The notes: generated by a model not told the origin, from the letters alone. A DNA stretch of 64,000 bases from Bremerella volcania (GCF_007748115.1 NZ_CP036289.1:5270001-5334000), one strand, 5' to 3'. Shown: positions 17,180 to 26,414, numbered from the stretch's first letter. Translations and numbers: made by a program.

Positions 17180-17379
17180 GATCGATCTAATCCTTGTGAA
17201 AGCGCTAAGCCGCGAAAAAAATTTATCTCAGTTGAATTGTGAGCTATTCACGTCGCCTGAAGAATCCATCATTATAGGGATAGGCGGGAAGGCTCACTAT
17301 CCCCGCGTACCGCCCACCATCAGGTTCACTCCTCCCTTGGATGCACGATGCCTCACATCGTGACACGCATTTTACGCTT

Positions 17380-19269
17380 ATGTCGACGCTAATTGTTGCG
17401 GTTCTGTCATTCGTTGGCTTTATTGTTGCCTATAACACCTATGGGCGTTGGCTATCGCACCGGCTGTTTGAACTCGATGACAACAACGAACCACCAAGCA
17501 AACAACTGCAAGACGACGTCGACTTCTGCCCAACCGATCGGCAAGTTGTCTTCGGCCACCATTTCACCAGCATCGCTGGCACCGGCCCGATTGTGGGACC
17601 GGCGATTGCTGTCTTTTGGGGATGGCTACCCGCTCTGCTGTGGGTCGTCTTCGGTTCGATCTTTGTCGGTGCGGTTCACGACCTGGGGGCATTGATTATC
17701 TCCCTTCGCAACCGTGGACAAACGGTCGGCGAAATTGCAGGCCGCATGATCAACAAGCGTGCCAAGTTCCTGTTTCTGATCGTGCTCGCCGCCGCGCTGA
17801 TGGTGGTTCTGGCGATCTTTGGTTTGGTTGTGGCGGTTATTTTCGCCGAGTATCCCCAAACCGTTTTGCCGGTTTGGATCAGCATGCCCATCGCGATTGC
17901 GTTGGGAATCTATGCTCGCCGGAAAGACGCTCACCTCCTGGTTCCATCGCTGGTAGCTCTCGTCATCGTTTACGCTTCGATCCTGGTGGGGGTCTACTAC
18001 CTACCGATCGACCTTGCTGCAATCCTGCCCAGTATCCTGGGGGCCGACCTTGCATCAAGTGACTACCTGAGCCCCTTAATGATTTGGACCGTCATTCTGC
18101 TGATCTACTGCTTTGTCGCTTCGGTGCTGCCCGTTTGGTTGTTGCTGCAACCTCGCGACTACGTGAATAGTCATCAGTTGATTGTCGCCTTGGTTCTGCT
18201 GTTTATTGGGCTTTTAGTGGCGAGTGCGACCGGTGCAGCAGACTTGGCCAAGTCAACGCCCGCAGTGGCAACGGAAATGCCGGCCGGGGCACCGCCGATC
18301 TTTCCGTTCCTGTTTATTACGATTGCCTGCGGTGCGTGCAGCGGCTTTCACTGCCTGGTCAGTAGCGGCACCTCGAGCAAGCAAGTTGAAAAAGAAACCG
18401 ACGCCCAGTACATCGGCTACGGGGCGATGCTTTTGGAAGGGGGCTTGGCCGTTATCGTGATCCTGGCTTGCTGCGCGGGTGTCGGCATGGGGATCTTTGA
18501 AGGGAGCAAAACAGCGGACGGATCGTACGTTTACACCGCCATGACCGATGCCGAGGGTGTTCCCTTGACCGGCCAAGCGGCCTGGGAAACGCGCTACGCG
18601 ATCTCCAAGAACTGGAGCGATTTCAAATTGCCGAATCTGGTAGCGGCTTTCGTCGAAGGGGGAGCCAACTTCCTCACTTCGCTAGGCATACCCTTGGAAA
18701 TCGGGATTAGCATCATCGCTGTGCTCGTTGCGAATTTCGCCGCCACGACACTCGATACGGCTACTCGTTTGCAGCGTTATGTACTGCAGGAATTGTTCGT
18801 ATCGACGCCAGTGACGAAGCCTCTTGCCGGCAAGTATGCCGCAACCGCCGTCGCGGTGCTTTCCGCACTCGCGATCGCCGTATTTGCCGACAAAGTACCC
18901 GGTAAAGGTGGGACGTTACTCTGGCCGCTATTTGGTGCCATGAACCAGTTGCTCGCCGGCCTGGCAATGATGGTCACGGCATTCTATCTCTGGCGCCGCA
19001 GCAAACCGATCTGGTTCGTTACGATTCCGATGATCGCGATGCTCATCTTGCCCGCCTTGGCAATGTACTACAACATCTTCAGCGAGTCAGGCTACTGGGC
19101 CAAACAGCAGTGGCTGCTGCTCGTGCTGGGCTTTGGCGTGCTCGTCTTACAAGCCTGGATGCTGTTCGAGGCCATCGTGATGTGGCCACGCGTGAAGGGA
19201 GTTTTGGAAGAAGCCCTTCCGCCGCTACCTGAGAAGAAGCCCACGGTAGCCGCCGACAACTTGCAATAA
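17380..19269 (+). CDS. cstA: CstA family carbon-starvation/pyruvate-peptide permease
   Basis: The 629-residue membrane protein has the CstA signature FGHHFTSIAGTGPIVGPAIA near residue 60, followed by many helices and FHCLVSSGTSSKQ around 330. CstA-type proteins import peptides or pyruvate in enterobacteria; the substrate here is not proven. The ATG at 17380 gives the usual membrane-proximal start; one 39 nt upstream is also open. A strong bidirectional terminator lies directly after the stop. Confidence 0.93.
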   Translation: MSTLIVAVLSFVGFIVAYNTYGRWLSHRLFELDDNNEPPSKQLQDDVDFCPTDRQVVFGHHFTSIAGTGPIVGPAIAVFWGWLPALLWVVFGSIFVGAVHDLGALIISLRNRGQTVGEIAGRMINKRAKFLFLIVLAAALMVVLAIFGLVVAVIFAEYPQTVLPVWISMPIAIALGIYARRKDAHLLVPSLVALVIVYASILVGVYYLPIDLAAILPSILGADLASSDYLSPLMIWTVILLIYCFVASVLPVWLLLQPRDYVNSHQLIVALVLLFIGLLVASATGAADLAKSTPAVATEMPAGAPPIFPFLFITIACGACSGFHCLVSSGTSSKQVEKETDAQYIGYGAMLLEGGLAVIVILACCAGVGMGIFEGSKTADGSYVYTAMTDAEGVPLTGQAAWETRYAISKNWSDFKLPNLVAAFVEGGANFLTSLGIPLEIGISIIAVLVANFAATTLDTATRLQRYVLQELFVSTPVTKPLAGKYAATAVAVLSALAIAVFADKVPGKGGTLLWPLFGAMNQLLAGLAMMVTAFYLWRRSKPIWFVTIPMIAMLILPALAMYYNIFSESGYWAKQQWLLLVLGFGVLVLQAWMLFEAIVMWPRVKGVLEEALPPLPEKKPTVAADNLQ

Positions 19270-19272
19270 AAA

Positions 19273-19304
19273 AAGGCCCCGATTCATGAGTGAGTCGGGG
19301 CCTT
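19273..19304. terminator. Bidirectional terminator between cstA and the DUF1573 gene
   Basis: AAGGCCCCGA (19273-19282) pairs perfectly with TCGGGGCCTT (19295-19304) around a 12-nt loop. A run of seven T follows on the minus strand and a weaker T-rich stretch on the plus strand. Confidence 0.88.
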
Positions 19305-19331
19305 ATTCTTTGGATTCAGAAACCTTGTTGA

Positions 19332-20333
19332 TTAGGTCTCGGTGTTGCCTTCTTTCACCACGACGGTCGCCACCGATTCACCACTGACACCTTCACCCAG
19401 GTCGGTCTCGATCGTAATCTTCTTAACGACCGTGCCACCTTTGCTTCCCGCAGTGAACGTCAGTGGAATGAAGTGAAGCTTCTTGGGTTCTTCAGGCAGG
19501 GCCGCAAACTGGAAGCAGTCGCTGTCACAGCTAATTCCGGTAACGCGAAATGGCTTCTTGGCTCGCACGATCAACTTGGCTTCGGTTTTCTGACCAGGCT
19601 TCAATTCGCCGAGCGACAAAGCACTTGGGCTCACGTTCAATGCCGACTCGACTTTGCCTTCGACCGGCAAGGAAACCGAAGGGCTGCGACTGTCGTTGGT
19701 AATCAACGCCAACTGGCTCGAGATGAAACCAACTGGCGCATTGTCTTTCAAGCGAACGACCAAATCATATCCAACACGGCCGCCACCACGGTTGGTTTCA
19801 CTCAATTCGACACCCAGGAAATCATCGTTGCTGCGGACGTCGGTAATTTTCCAGTCGCTGCGACCAGCTTGTGAAACGTGAACCTTCGCAACACCTCCTT
19901 CGCCCTGCTCGACGTTGCCAAACTGTACCGATCCTGGCTGGAAGACCAGATCACCACGAATATCGGTCGAGACGTTTAACTGAACTTCGGCATAAAAAGG
20001 CTTGTCGATCGTGACCGTGACGGTCGCACTCTTGTGACCGAGGAAGCTGTCGGTATTCAGCTTGGCGACAATAGCCCCTTTCTCCCACGTCTTCAACGTA
20101 TCGTTCTTGATCGAAGGGCTGGTACAACCGCAACTCGATCGAACACTGGCAATATGGACGGTCTCCTCGTAGATGTTCTGCAGTTCGAACTCGTAGTAGA
20201 CTTTGGCCCCTTTCGCGACGGCACCAAAATCATGCGTGCGAACTTGGAACATCTTGTTGGCCCATTCCTGGCCCATGCCTAAGGAAGCCAAGAGTGGTAA
20301 GAGACACAGAGCGAGCCATACTTTACGAAACAC
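19332..20333 (-). CDS. Exported DUF1573 domain protein
   Basis: The 333-residue protein has a signal peptide (KVWLALCLLPLLASLGMG) and begins its mature part with the DUF1573 pattern THDFGAVAKGAKVYYEFELQN followed by VRSSCGCTSP near residue 65. Further immunoglobulin-like repeats follow, with SALNVSPSALSLGELKPGQ marking a second ASH-like module. Such proteins are abundant in planctomycetes, and their role is unknown. The gene shares a terminator with cstA. Confidence 0.85.
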   Translation of the reverse strand: MFRKVWLALCLLPLLASLGMGQEWANKMFQVRTHDFGAVAKGAKVYYEFELQNIYEETVHIASVRSSCGCTSPSIKNDTLKTWEKGAIVAKLNTDSFLGHKSATVTVTIDKPFYAEVQLNVSTDIRGDLVFQPGSVQFGNVEQGEGGVAKVHVSQAGRSDWKITDVRSNDDFLGVELSETNRGGGRVGYDLVVRLKDNAPVGFISSQLALITNDSRSPSVSLPVEGKVESALNVSPSALSLGELKPGQKTEAKLIVRAKKPFRVTGISCDSDCFQFAALPEEPKKLHFIPLTFTAGSKGGTVVKKITIETDLGEGVSGESVATVVVKEGNTET

Positions 20334-20730
20334 GGTTTGATCCTCCGATATTTGGCGGGGTAGGTCCGTAAGGGTAGGATGTGGCGAAAGTCAACTCGAC
20401 TTCACCGCACATAGACCATTCCACCAAAGGTAGCACATTCCACGGTGCAAGTTCGACAATATCGTCTCCGGACGGATCCGGGATAATCGCTATAATCGTT
20501 ATAGATTGTCGGCAAAACTCCATGCTCGCCCCAGGAATTTTTTCAAGATGCTCGCTACACACCCCAAAAGTGTGGAAGATGCAAGCATGCCGGACACTAC
20601 GTGAAAAGAGTTACCCGGAACATCCTCAGCCGGTAAACTATTTGCTATTGTACGAATAAATACAGCCTTTCTCCCCTGAAATCGTTCCAATTTATTGGAA
20701 TCCTGCCCCCGAATACGGAAGGTCTAATCC
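20334..20730. other. Intergenic region between DUF1573 and thioredoxin-NHL genes
   Basis: This 397-bp divergent region holds no convincing coding frame. It contains an inverted repeat TTCCAA-TTTA-TTGGAA at 20685-20700, 31 bp before the ATG at 20731, and a tandem-like pair around 20487-20503 (ATAATCGCTATAATCGTTAT). Promoters for both flanking genes are expected here, but I cannot assign them with confidence. Confidence 0.5.
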
Positions 20731-22533
20731 ATGACTTGCCTGCATGTTTCTCCCTTACCACTTCTGCGCAAGCTAGCCCTGTTTGCTGCTGTATTGCTAC
20801 TGGTTGGCTGTGGTAGCTCGTCAACACATCCATTTGCGATGGCGGAAGAGCAACAACCAGCCGCATCCAAGGAAGTAGCAGCTGATGACGAGCCTGCTGC
20901 CAAGGAAAAGGAAGTCGAGCATCCCTTCCGCGCCCGCATACCAGCTCCTGAGTTCCCCAAAGACATGGAGTGGATGAACACCGAGGGTCCCCTGGAACTC
21001 AAGGACCTCAAAGGGAAGTACGTCCTGCTCGATTTCTGGACATACTGCTGCATTAACTGCATTCATATCCTCCCAGAGCTTAAGAAGTTAGAGCACGAAT
21101 TCCCGAACCAGTTGGTCGTGGTTGGCGTTCACTCGGCCAAGTTTGATACGGAAAAAGAAGCCAAAAACATCAGCGAAGCGATCCTGCGATACGAGATCGA
21201 ACACCCTGTCGTCAATGACGACGAGATGAAGATCTGGAACAGCTTCAGCGTCAGCAGTTGGCCTACCATGTACCTGATCGATCCCGAAGGTAATGTTGTC
21301 TACCTTCGTCGTGGAGAGTTCAAAGCGGACGACATTCGCGAGGTGCTCAATCGATCGATGCCCTACTATCGAAACAATGGCTCGCTCGACGAAACTCCGA
21401 TCCAGTTCGATCTATTGGCCTACAACCAGCAGCCCACCCAACTGCGTTTTCCGGGGAAGATTTTGGCGGACGAAAAGTCGAATCGGTTGTTCATCTCCGA
21501 CAGCAATCACAACCGAATCGTCGTCACTTCGCTCGATGGTCAACTTCAGGATGTGATTGGTAGCGGCGAGGTCGGCTCCGCCGACGGCGGCTACGCATCG
21601 GCACAGTTCGATCATCCTCAAGGGATGGCCCTCATACAGGACACTTTGTATGTCGCCGACACCGAAAACCACCTCATTCGCAAAGTTGATCTGAAAGAGA
21701 AGCAGGTTTCGACGATCGCAGGCGTGGGCGAGCAAGCCCGAAACAATTGGCCAGGCGTGGGGGAAAGCGCCACCATATCAAGCCTGCCGGATCGATTCGT
21801 AGGATTGCCCAAGACGACCGCAATCAACAGTCCCTGGGATCTTTGGTCGCATGGCGACAGCCTCTACATCGCCATGGCGGGTCCGCACCAGATCTGGAAA
21901 ATGACACTCGACGAGAAAGAAATCGGCCCCTACGCAGGCAACGGTCGCGAAGACATCGTCGACGGTTCGCTACTCCCACCGGTACCATATCAGCAAGGAT
22001 ACTCGTCCTTCGCACAACCCTCTGGCCTCACCTCGGATGGAAAGTCGTTATTCGTGGCCGATAGCGAAGGAAGCTCGATCCGTGCCGTACCATTCGATCC
22101 TGAAGGAAGCGTGCGAACCGTGATCGGCACCGCCCATTTGCCTTACGGCCGCTTGTTCAGCTTCGGCGATGTGGACGGCCCTCCCAAAACTGCAAAACTA
22201 CAACATGCTCTGGGCGTCTGTTACGTTGACGGCGTCATCTACACGGCCGACACCTACAACAACAAGATTAAAGCCGTCGATGCGACGACTGGCGACGTCA
22301 AGACAATCGCCGGGACAGGCGAGCCAGGCATTGCCAACGATCCGGCTCAATTCGACGAACCAGCCGGTATTTCGCACGCCGCAGGCAAGCTTTACATCGC
22401 CGATACGAATAACCATATGATTCGCGTCATGGATCTTGAGACCAAAGAGACTTCCACCCTGGAGATCAAAGGGTTGAAGCCAATGCCGGTGAAGAAGCGT
22501 CCCGAAGTACCGGAGGGGGCGATTCAGAAGTGA
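20731..22533 (+). CDS. Thioredoxin-like/NHL-repeat lipoprotein (NHLRC2-like)
   Basis: The 600-residue protein has a lipoprotein signal with lipobox LLVGC, an acidic linker, a thioredoxin-like domain at about 75-210 with the active site FWTYCCINCIHILPEL (CxxC preceded by an extra Cys), and then a six-bladed NHL propeller at about 225-590 (repeated LFISDSNHNRIV, LYVADTENHLIRKVD, LYIADTNNHMIRVMD). The same order and the CCINC site are found in animal NHLRC2. It should face the periplasm and handle disulfides of an unknown partner. It ends 9 bp before the M-domain gene. Confidence 0.92.
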   Translation: MTCLHVSPLPLLRKLALFAAVLLLVGCGSSSTHPFAMAEEQQPAASKEVAADDEPAAKEKEVEHPFRARIPAPEFPKDMEWMNTEGPLELKDLKGKYVLLDFWTYCCINCIHILPELKKLEHEFPNQLVVVGVHSAKFDTEKEAKNISEAILRYEIEHPVVNDDEMKIWNSFSVSSWPTMYLIDPEGNVVYLRRGEFKADDIREVLNRSMPYYRNNGSLDETPIQFDLLAYNQQPTQLRFPGKILADEKSNRLFISDSNHNRIVVTSLDGQLQDVIGSGEVGSADGGYASAQFDHPQGMALIQDTLYVADTENHLIRKVDLKEKQVSTIAGVGEQARNNWPGVGESATISSLPDRFVGLPKTTAINSPWDLWSHGDSLYIAMAGPHQIWKMTLDEKEIGPYAGNGREDIVDGSLLPPVPYQQGYSSFAQPSGLTSDGKSLFVADSEGSSIRAVPFDPEGSVRTVIGTAHLPYGRLFSFGDVDGPPKTAKLQHALGVCYVDGVIYTADTYNNKIKAVDATTGDVKTIAGTGEPGIANDPAQFDEPAGISHAAGKLYIADTNNHMIRVMDLETKETSTLEIKGLKPMPVKKRPEVPEGAIQK

Positions 22534-22542
22534 GGTAGCTAA

Positions 22543-22980
22543 GTGGCATATACCTTTACACTGGACGATTTCAGAAAACAGCTTGAACAGATGGCTCGCC
22601 CCGGGCTATTGGAGAGGATGCTGGGGCTCATGCCGGGAATGGGCGAGATGACCAAGACCCTACAAAGCGGCGAGCACCAAAGGGAAATGCGCCGCCTGGG
22701 CGGCATGATCGACTCAATGACTCCAAGCGAACGCAGCAAACCTCAATCGATCGACGAAAGTCGACGGAGCCGGATCGCGAACGGCGCTGGAGTTTCTTTA
22801 CGAGAGGTAAATGATCTGCTCAAGCAGTTCGCCAGTATGGCTTCGCTAATGGAGTCGATGACAGAGGGTGGCACACGCAGCGCCATCGACAAAATGCGAG
22901 AGCTTCGTCGCGGAGAGATTGTCGATGGCTGGGATGATGACGATGAACCCTGGGATGACGACGACATCCTAGGCAGATAA
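22543..22980 (+). CDS. Free-standing SRP54 M-domain protein
   Basis: The 145-residue protein consists of an SRP54/Ffh M domain without the N and G (GTPase) domains. Residues 5-125 align without gaps to residues 327-447 of the ffh product encoded 243 bp downstream; I count 87 identities in 121 positions. The finger-loop PGMG and the RNA-binding helix region (SRRSRIANGAGVS, against SRRQRIAKGSGVS in Ffh) are kept. The tail differs: Ffh ends in a Lys/Arg-rich stretch, while this protein ends in WDDDDEPWDDDD. GTG start, with GAGGT 6 nt upstream. It could bind 4.5S RNA or signal peptides, or compete with Ffh; function is unproven. Confidence 0.85.
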   Translation: MAYTFTLDDFRKQLEQMARPGLLERMLGLMPGMGEMTKTLQSGEHQREMRRLGGMIDSMTPSERSKPQSIDESRRSRIANGAGVSLREVNDLLKQFASMASLMESMTEGGTRSAIDKMRELRRGEIVDGWDDDDEPWDDDDILGR

Positions 22981-23222
22981 GATCGCCCATAGCGGGCCAT
23001 GGCAATACAAACCACCTATCGTGGGGCCATGTCCTGGCGAAAAACCCTCTTTCCGCCCCGCTTTACCAATTGCCAACCTGCCGTGGGGTTCGCTAGAATA
23101 CGCGTTTCGACCCATCTCTCGGGAGTTGGCCGTAGGGTTGTTTTGTCTTTTTACAGGCAAGATCTTGGCCCTCGGAGCGAACTCCCAGCGACGTGATATT
23201 CGACCCCTAGGCAAAACTTCCG

Positions 23223-24683
23223 ATGTTGGAATCGTTACAAGACGGCTTGCAATCAGCGTTTAGGACGCTGCGCGGACAAGGCCGACTGACCGAATCGAAC
23301 ATGCGGGATGGCCTGAAACTGGTCGAAAACGCCCTGCTCGAAGCGGACGTAAGTTATGACGTCGTCAAGGCTTTCATGCAGGAGGTCTCTGAAAAAGCGG
23401 TCGGCCAGGACGTTCTCAAGTCGCTCAAGCCTGAGCAGCAGCTTGTTGGTATCGTCAACGAGGCCCTGATCGAACTTTTGGGGGGCGATTCCGACCCAAC
23501 CCTGCACCTGAAACAAGACGTCACCGTGCTGATGATGTGCGGTTTGCAGGGTGCCGGTAAGACGACCACGTGCGGGAAGCTGGCACGACTGATCAGCAAA
23601 GAGGGCAAAAAAGCCCTGCTCTGTGCCGCCGACCTTCAGCGCCCAGCCGCCGTCCAACAGCTTCATATCGTCGGCAAAAGCGTCGACACGCCCGTCTATA
23701 GTGAGCAGGGGGCCACCGACCCGATCGCCGTCTGCCAAAATGCCGTCAAGCATGCCAAAGACAATGGCATCGATGTCGTGATTCTCGACACGGCCGGCCG
23801 TTTGGCAATCGACGAAGAGCTGATGCAGCAGCTCAAAACGATCGACCTGAAGGTTCAGCCTGATAAGGCTTTCCTGGTGGTCGACGGTATGACCGGACAA
23901 GACGCAGTCAACAGTGCCAAGGCGTTTAACGACGCTTTGGACCTGGACGGCGTGATCATGACCAAGCTCGATGGCGATGCCCGAGGCGGTGCATTGCTGT
24001 CGGTCAAACATGTGACGGGCGTGCCGATCAAGTTTATCGGTACCAGCGAACACATGGACGGCCTCGATCCCTTCCATCCGGACCGCTTTGCGAGCCGGAT
24101 CCTTGGAATGGGCGACATCCAGTCGATGTTCGAGATGGCCCAACGTGAGTTCGACCAGGAACAAGTCCAGAAGACGCAGGAACGGCTTCAAAAGGGGCAG
24201 TTCACGCTGGACGACTTCCGCAAGCAGCTCAACCAGATCGCTCGCCCCGGCCTGATGCAAAAGATGCTCGGCCTGATGCCTGGCATGGGCGAAATGACCA
24301 AGATGCTGCAAGGTGGCGACCACGAAAAAGAAATGCGCCGGTTAGGCGGGATGATCGATTCGATGACCCCGGCCGAACGCAGCGATCCCAAGCTGATCGA
24401 CAACAGCCGTCGCCAGCGGATCGCCAAAGGCTCTGGAGTTTCCCCGCAAGAGGTCAACGAACTGATCAAGCAGTTCGACAGCATGGCCTCGCTGATGAAG
24501 GGAATGGCCGGTGGCGGCGTGGGCGGCGCAATGGACATGATGCGGAAGCTTCGCAGTGGCGAGCTGATGGATCCGACTGGTAAGATGAAAAAATCCAAGC
24601 AAAGCACCGGCAAACGGATGACCGCCAAGGATGTCCAGAACCAGAAGAAACTCAAGAAGAAGCTCAAAAAGCGGCGTCGTTAA
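23223..24683 (+). CDS. ffh: Signal recognition particle protein Ffh
   Basis: Ffh with 4.5S RNA recognises signal sequences and delivers ribosomes to FtsY. The 486-residue protein has the N domain (1-95), G domain with GLQGAGKTTTCG from residue 107, DTAGR near 189 and TKLDGDARGG near 247, and the methionine-rich M domain from 327 with the RNA-binding SRRQRIAKGSGV. The tail is a basic Lys/Arg run. It heads ffh-rpsP-trmD-rplS, with only 51 bp to rpsP. A partial M-domain paralogue lies just upstream. I found no 4.5S RNA gene in the window. Confidence 0.97.
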   Translation: MLESLQDGLQSAFRTLRGQGRLTESNMRDGLKLVENALLEADVSYDVVKAFMQEVSEKAVGQDVLKSLKPEQQLVGIVNEALIELLGGDSDPTLHLKQDVTVLMMCGLQGAGKTTTCGKLARLISKEGKKALLCAADLQRPAAVQQLHIVGKSVDTPVYSEQGATDPIAVCQNAVKHAKDNGIDVVILDTAGRLAIDEELMQQLKTIDLKVQPDKAFLVVDGMTGQDAVNSAKAFNDALDLDGVIMTKLDGDARGGALLSVKHVTGVPIKFIGTSEHMDGLDPFHPDRFASRILGMGDIQSMFEMAQREFDQEQVQKTQERLQKGQFTLDDFRKQLNQIARPGLMQKMLGLMPGMGEMTKMLQGGDHEKEMRRLGGMIDSMTPAERSDPKLIDNSRRQRIAKGSGVSPQEVNELIKQFDSMASLMKGMAGGGVGGAMDMMRKLRSGELMDPTGKMKKSKQSTGKRMTAKDVQNQKKLKKKLKKRRR

Positions 24684-24734
24684 CCTCGTCGTTGAGCGTG
24701 TTTAGACAGAAAGTTTACTTAGGAGTAACGTTAC

Positions 24735-25223
24735 GTGGCAGTTCGCATTCGCATGAAGAAGATGGGTCGGGCACACCGTCCGTTCTATCGTATTTGCGCC
24801 ATGGATTCTCGTACCCCACGAGATGGCAAGGCAATCGAGTATCTCGGTACCTACGATCCGTTCGTCAAGGAAAAGGACGCTCGGGTTAACCTGAAGTCCG
24901 ATCGCGTCGACTACTGGCTCGGCGTCGGTGCTCAGCCTTCGCCGAAGGTTGCTGTTTTGATCCGTAAGTACGGCACCAATGGCAGCCACGTGGCAGCTCG
25001 CGAAGAAGCCTTGGCTCGCATGGCGACCAAGACTGCCTACGTTCCTCCTAAAGTTGAAATCAAAGAGCCTGAGCCGGAAGCTCCTGCCGCTGCTGAAGGC
25101 GAAAACGCCGAAACCCCAGCCGAAGAAGGCGCTGAAGCTGCTGCTCCTGCTGAAGGTGAAGCAGTGGAAGCCGCGGCTGAAGCAACCGAAGGCGGCGAAG
25201 AGCAGCCCAAGGCCGAAGGCTAA
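24735..25223 (+). CDS. rpsP: Ribosomal protein bS16 with Ala/Glu-rich tail
   Basis: Residues 1-100 are a normal bS16 (MAVRIRMKKMGRAHRPFYRI, and WLGVGAQPSPKVAVLIRK). From about residue 108 to 162 there is an extension built almost only of Ala, Glu, Pro and Gly, doubling the usual size of about 80-90. It is strongly acidic and probably unstructured, and could be exposed on the ribosome surface. GTG start at 24735 after TTAGGAG. It is followed 15 bp later by trmD, with no rimM between. Confidence 0.95.
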   Translation: MAVRIRMKKMGRAHRPFYRICAMDSRTPRDGKAIEYLGTYDPFVKEKDARVNLKSDRVDYWLGVGAQPSPKVAVLIRKYGTNGSHVAAREEALARMATKTAYVPPKVEIKEPEPEAPAAAEGENAETPAEEGAEAAAPAEGEAVEAAAEATEGGEEQPKAEG

Positions 25224-25238
25224 GCAGGCAGACGTGCC

Positions 25239-25955
25239 ATGCGGTTCGATGTCCTCACGTTGTTTCCAGAGATCTTCACCGGCTATCTCGGTGAAAGCCT
25301 GCTCAACAAGGCCATCGACAAACAGTTAGTCGAGGCCCACGTCCACAACCTGAGGGACTGGGCAAACGACAAACACAATCGAGTCGACGACCGCCCCTTT
25401 GGCGGCGGACCAGGAATGGTCATCCGCGTACAGCCAGTCGTCGAGGCGATCGAACAAATCCAGCCACTGGGCGAGATGCCAGGCCGGTTGATTTTGCTGA
25501 GCCCCCAAGGGCGAACGCTCAATCAACCACTGGTCGAGGAGCTTGCCCAGCAGCAACGGCTGACCATGATATGCGGCCGCTACGAAGGTTTCGATCAACG
25601 CGTGATCGACCTTCTGCAGCCGGAAGAGATTTCGCTGGGAGATTTCGTCCTCAACGGAGGCGAAGTCGCCGCGATGGCAATCATCGACTCGGTGATTCGC
25701 CTGATCCCTGGCGTGCTCGGCGACGAGCAAAGTGCCGTGGACGATTCCTTCAGCGAAGGCAATCGTCTGCTCGAGTTTCCGCAGTACACGCGGCCTCGAG
25801 AATATCGCGGCTTGAATGTTCCGGAGGTTCTTCTCGGTGGCAATCATCAGGAGATCCTTGCCTGGAGAAAGCAACAGTCGCTGGAAAAGACCAAGATGCG
25901 GCGAGCCGACCTGCTGGACCAGCACTCGGACGACGCCCATGACAATAAACGTTAA
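25239..25955 (+). CDS. trmD: tRNA (guanine37-N1)-methyltransferase
   Basis: TrmD methylates G37 of tRNAs reading CNN codons, including tRNA-Pro, and so prevents +1 frameshifts. The 238-residue protein has the SPOUT knot segments [25 protein letters not shown] and [19 protein letters not shown], and the C-terminal [20 protein letters not shown]. Its size is normal. It sits between rpsP and rplS as in most bacteria. The window also carries a tRNA-Pro(TGG), a natural substrate. Confidence 0.97.
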   Translation: MRFDVLTLFPEIFTGYLGESLLNKAIDKQLVEAHVHNLRDWANDKHNRVDDRPFGGGPGMVIRVQPVVEAIEQIQPLGEMPGRLILLSPQGRTLNQPLVEELAQQQRLTMICGRYEGFDQRVIDLLQPEEISLGDFVLNGGEVAAMAIIDSVIRLIPGVLGDEQSAVDDSFSEGNRLLEFPQYTRPREYRGLNVPEVLLGGNHQEILAWRKQQSLEKTKMRRADLLDQHSDDAHDNKR

Positions 25956-25981
25956 ATCGCTGTAGCAGAAGGAAACTGGCA

Positions 25982-26332
25982 ATGAGCCAAGATTTGATGA
26001 ACAAGGTCGAAGCGGCCTACCAGAAGTCTGACGTCGATTTCTTCGAGATCGGCGATACCGTCGAGGTCCACACCAAGATCCTCGAAGGTCAGAAGGAACG
26101 TATCCAGAAATTCATCGGTACCGTCATCGCCAAGAGTGGCAGCGGCACCCGTGAAATGTTCACCGTTCGCCGCATCGTGGCTGGCGAAGGTGTTGAAAAG
26201 AAGTTCCCACTCCACAGCCCGCAGATTGCCAAGGTGGAAGTCACGCGTCGCAGCGTCGTCCGCCGAGCCAAGCTGTACTACCTCCGCGATCGCGTTGGTA
26301 AGGCAACCCGCCTGCGAGAACGCCGCGTCTAA
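25982..26332 (+). CDS. rplS: Ribosomal protein bL19
   Basis: The 116-residue protein matches bL19: [16 protein letters not shown] at 20-35, [36 protein letters not shown] and the C-terminal [16 protein letters not shown]. bL19 sits at the 30S-50S interface. It is the last gene of the ffh operon and is followed by a strong terminator. Confidence 0.97.
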   Translation: MSQDLMNKVEAAYQKSDVDFFEIGDTVEVHTKILEGQKERIQKFIGTVIAKSGSGTREMFTVRRIVAGEGVEKKFPLHSPQIAKVEVTRRSVVRRAKLYYLRDRVGKATRLRERRV

Positions 26333-26370
26333 GGCGCCGATCGCGACTTCGCCTACAGCGAGACGAACTC

Positions 26371-26407
26371 AAAACACCGCGCGTCCAATGCGGCGCGCGG
26401 TGTTTTT
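26371..26407 (+). terminator. Intrinsic terminator of the ffh-rpsP-trmD-rplS operon
   Basis: AAAACACCGCGCG (26371-26383) pairs perfectly with CGCGCGGTGTTTT (26394-26406) around a 10-nt loop, with a T tract. The A-rich left side also allows termination of the convergent GNAT gene. Confidence 0.9.
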
Positions 26408-26414
26408 GTATGCG

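Noticed and set aside
17190-17215. TTGTGAA near trxB as a Rex site
   Set aside because: Only a half-site; the second arm TTCACAA is missing.
16196-17242. A 348-residue frame on the plus strand within trxB
   Set aside because: It is the antisense of a clear thioredoxin reductase.
20440-20470. TGTCGA on the minus strand before the DUF1573 gene
   Set aside because: No CGAC or CGTC at the right distance.
22981-23222. Possible 4.5S RNA gene between the M-domain gene and ffh
   Set aside because: The region can form a stem (GGGAGTT at 23121-23127 with AACTCCC at 23180-23186), but the conserved GGAAGCAG-type core of SRP RNA is absent.
23253-24323. A 356-residue frame on the minus strand within ffh
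   Set aside because: It is opposite conserved GTPase and M-domain sequence with no protein-like motifs.
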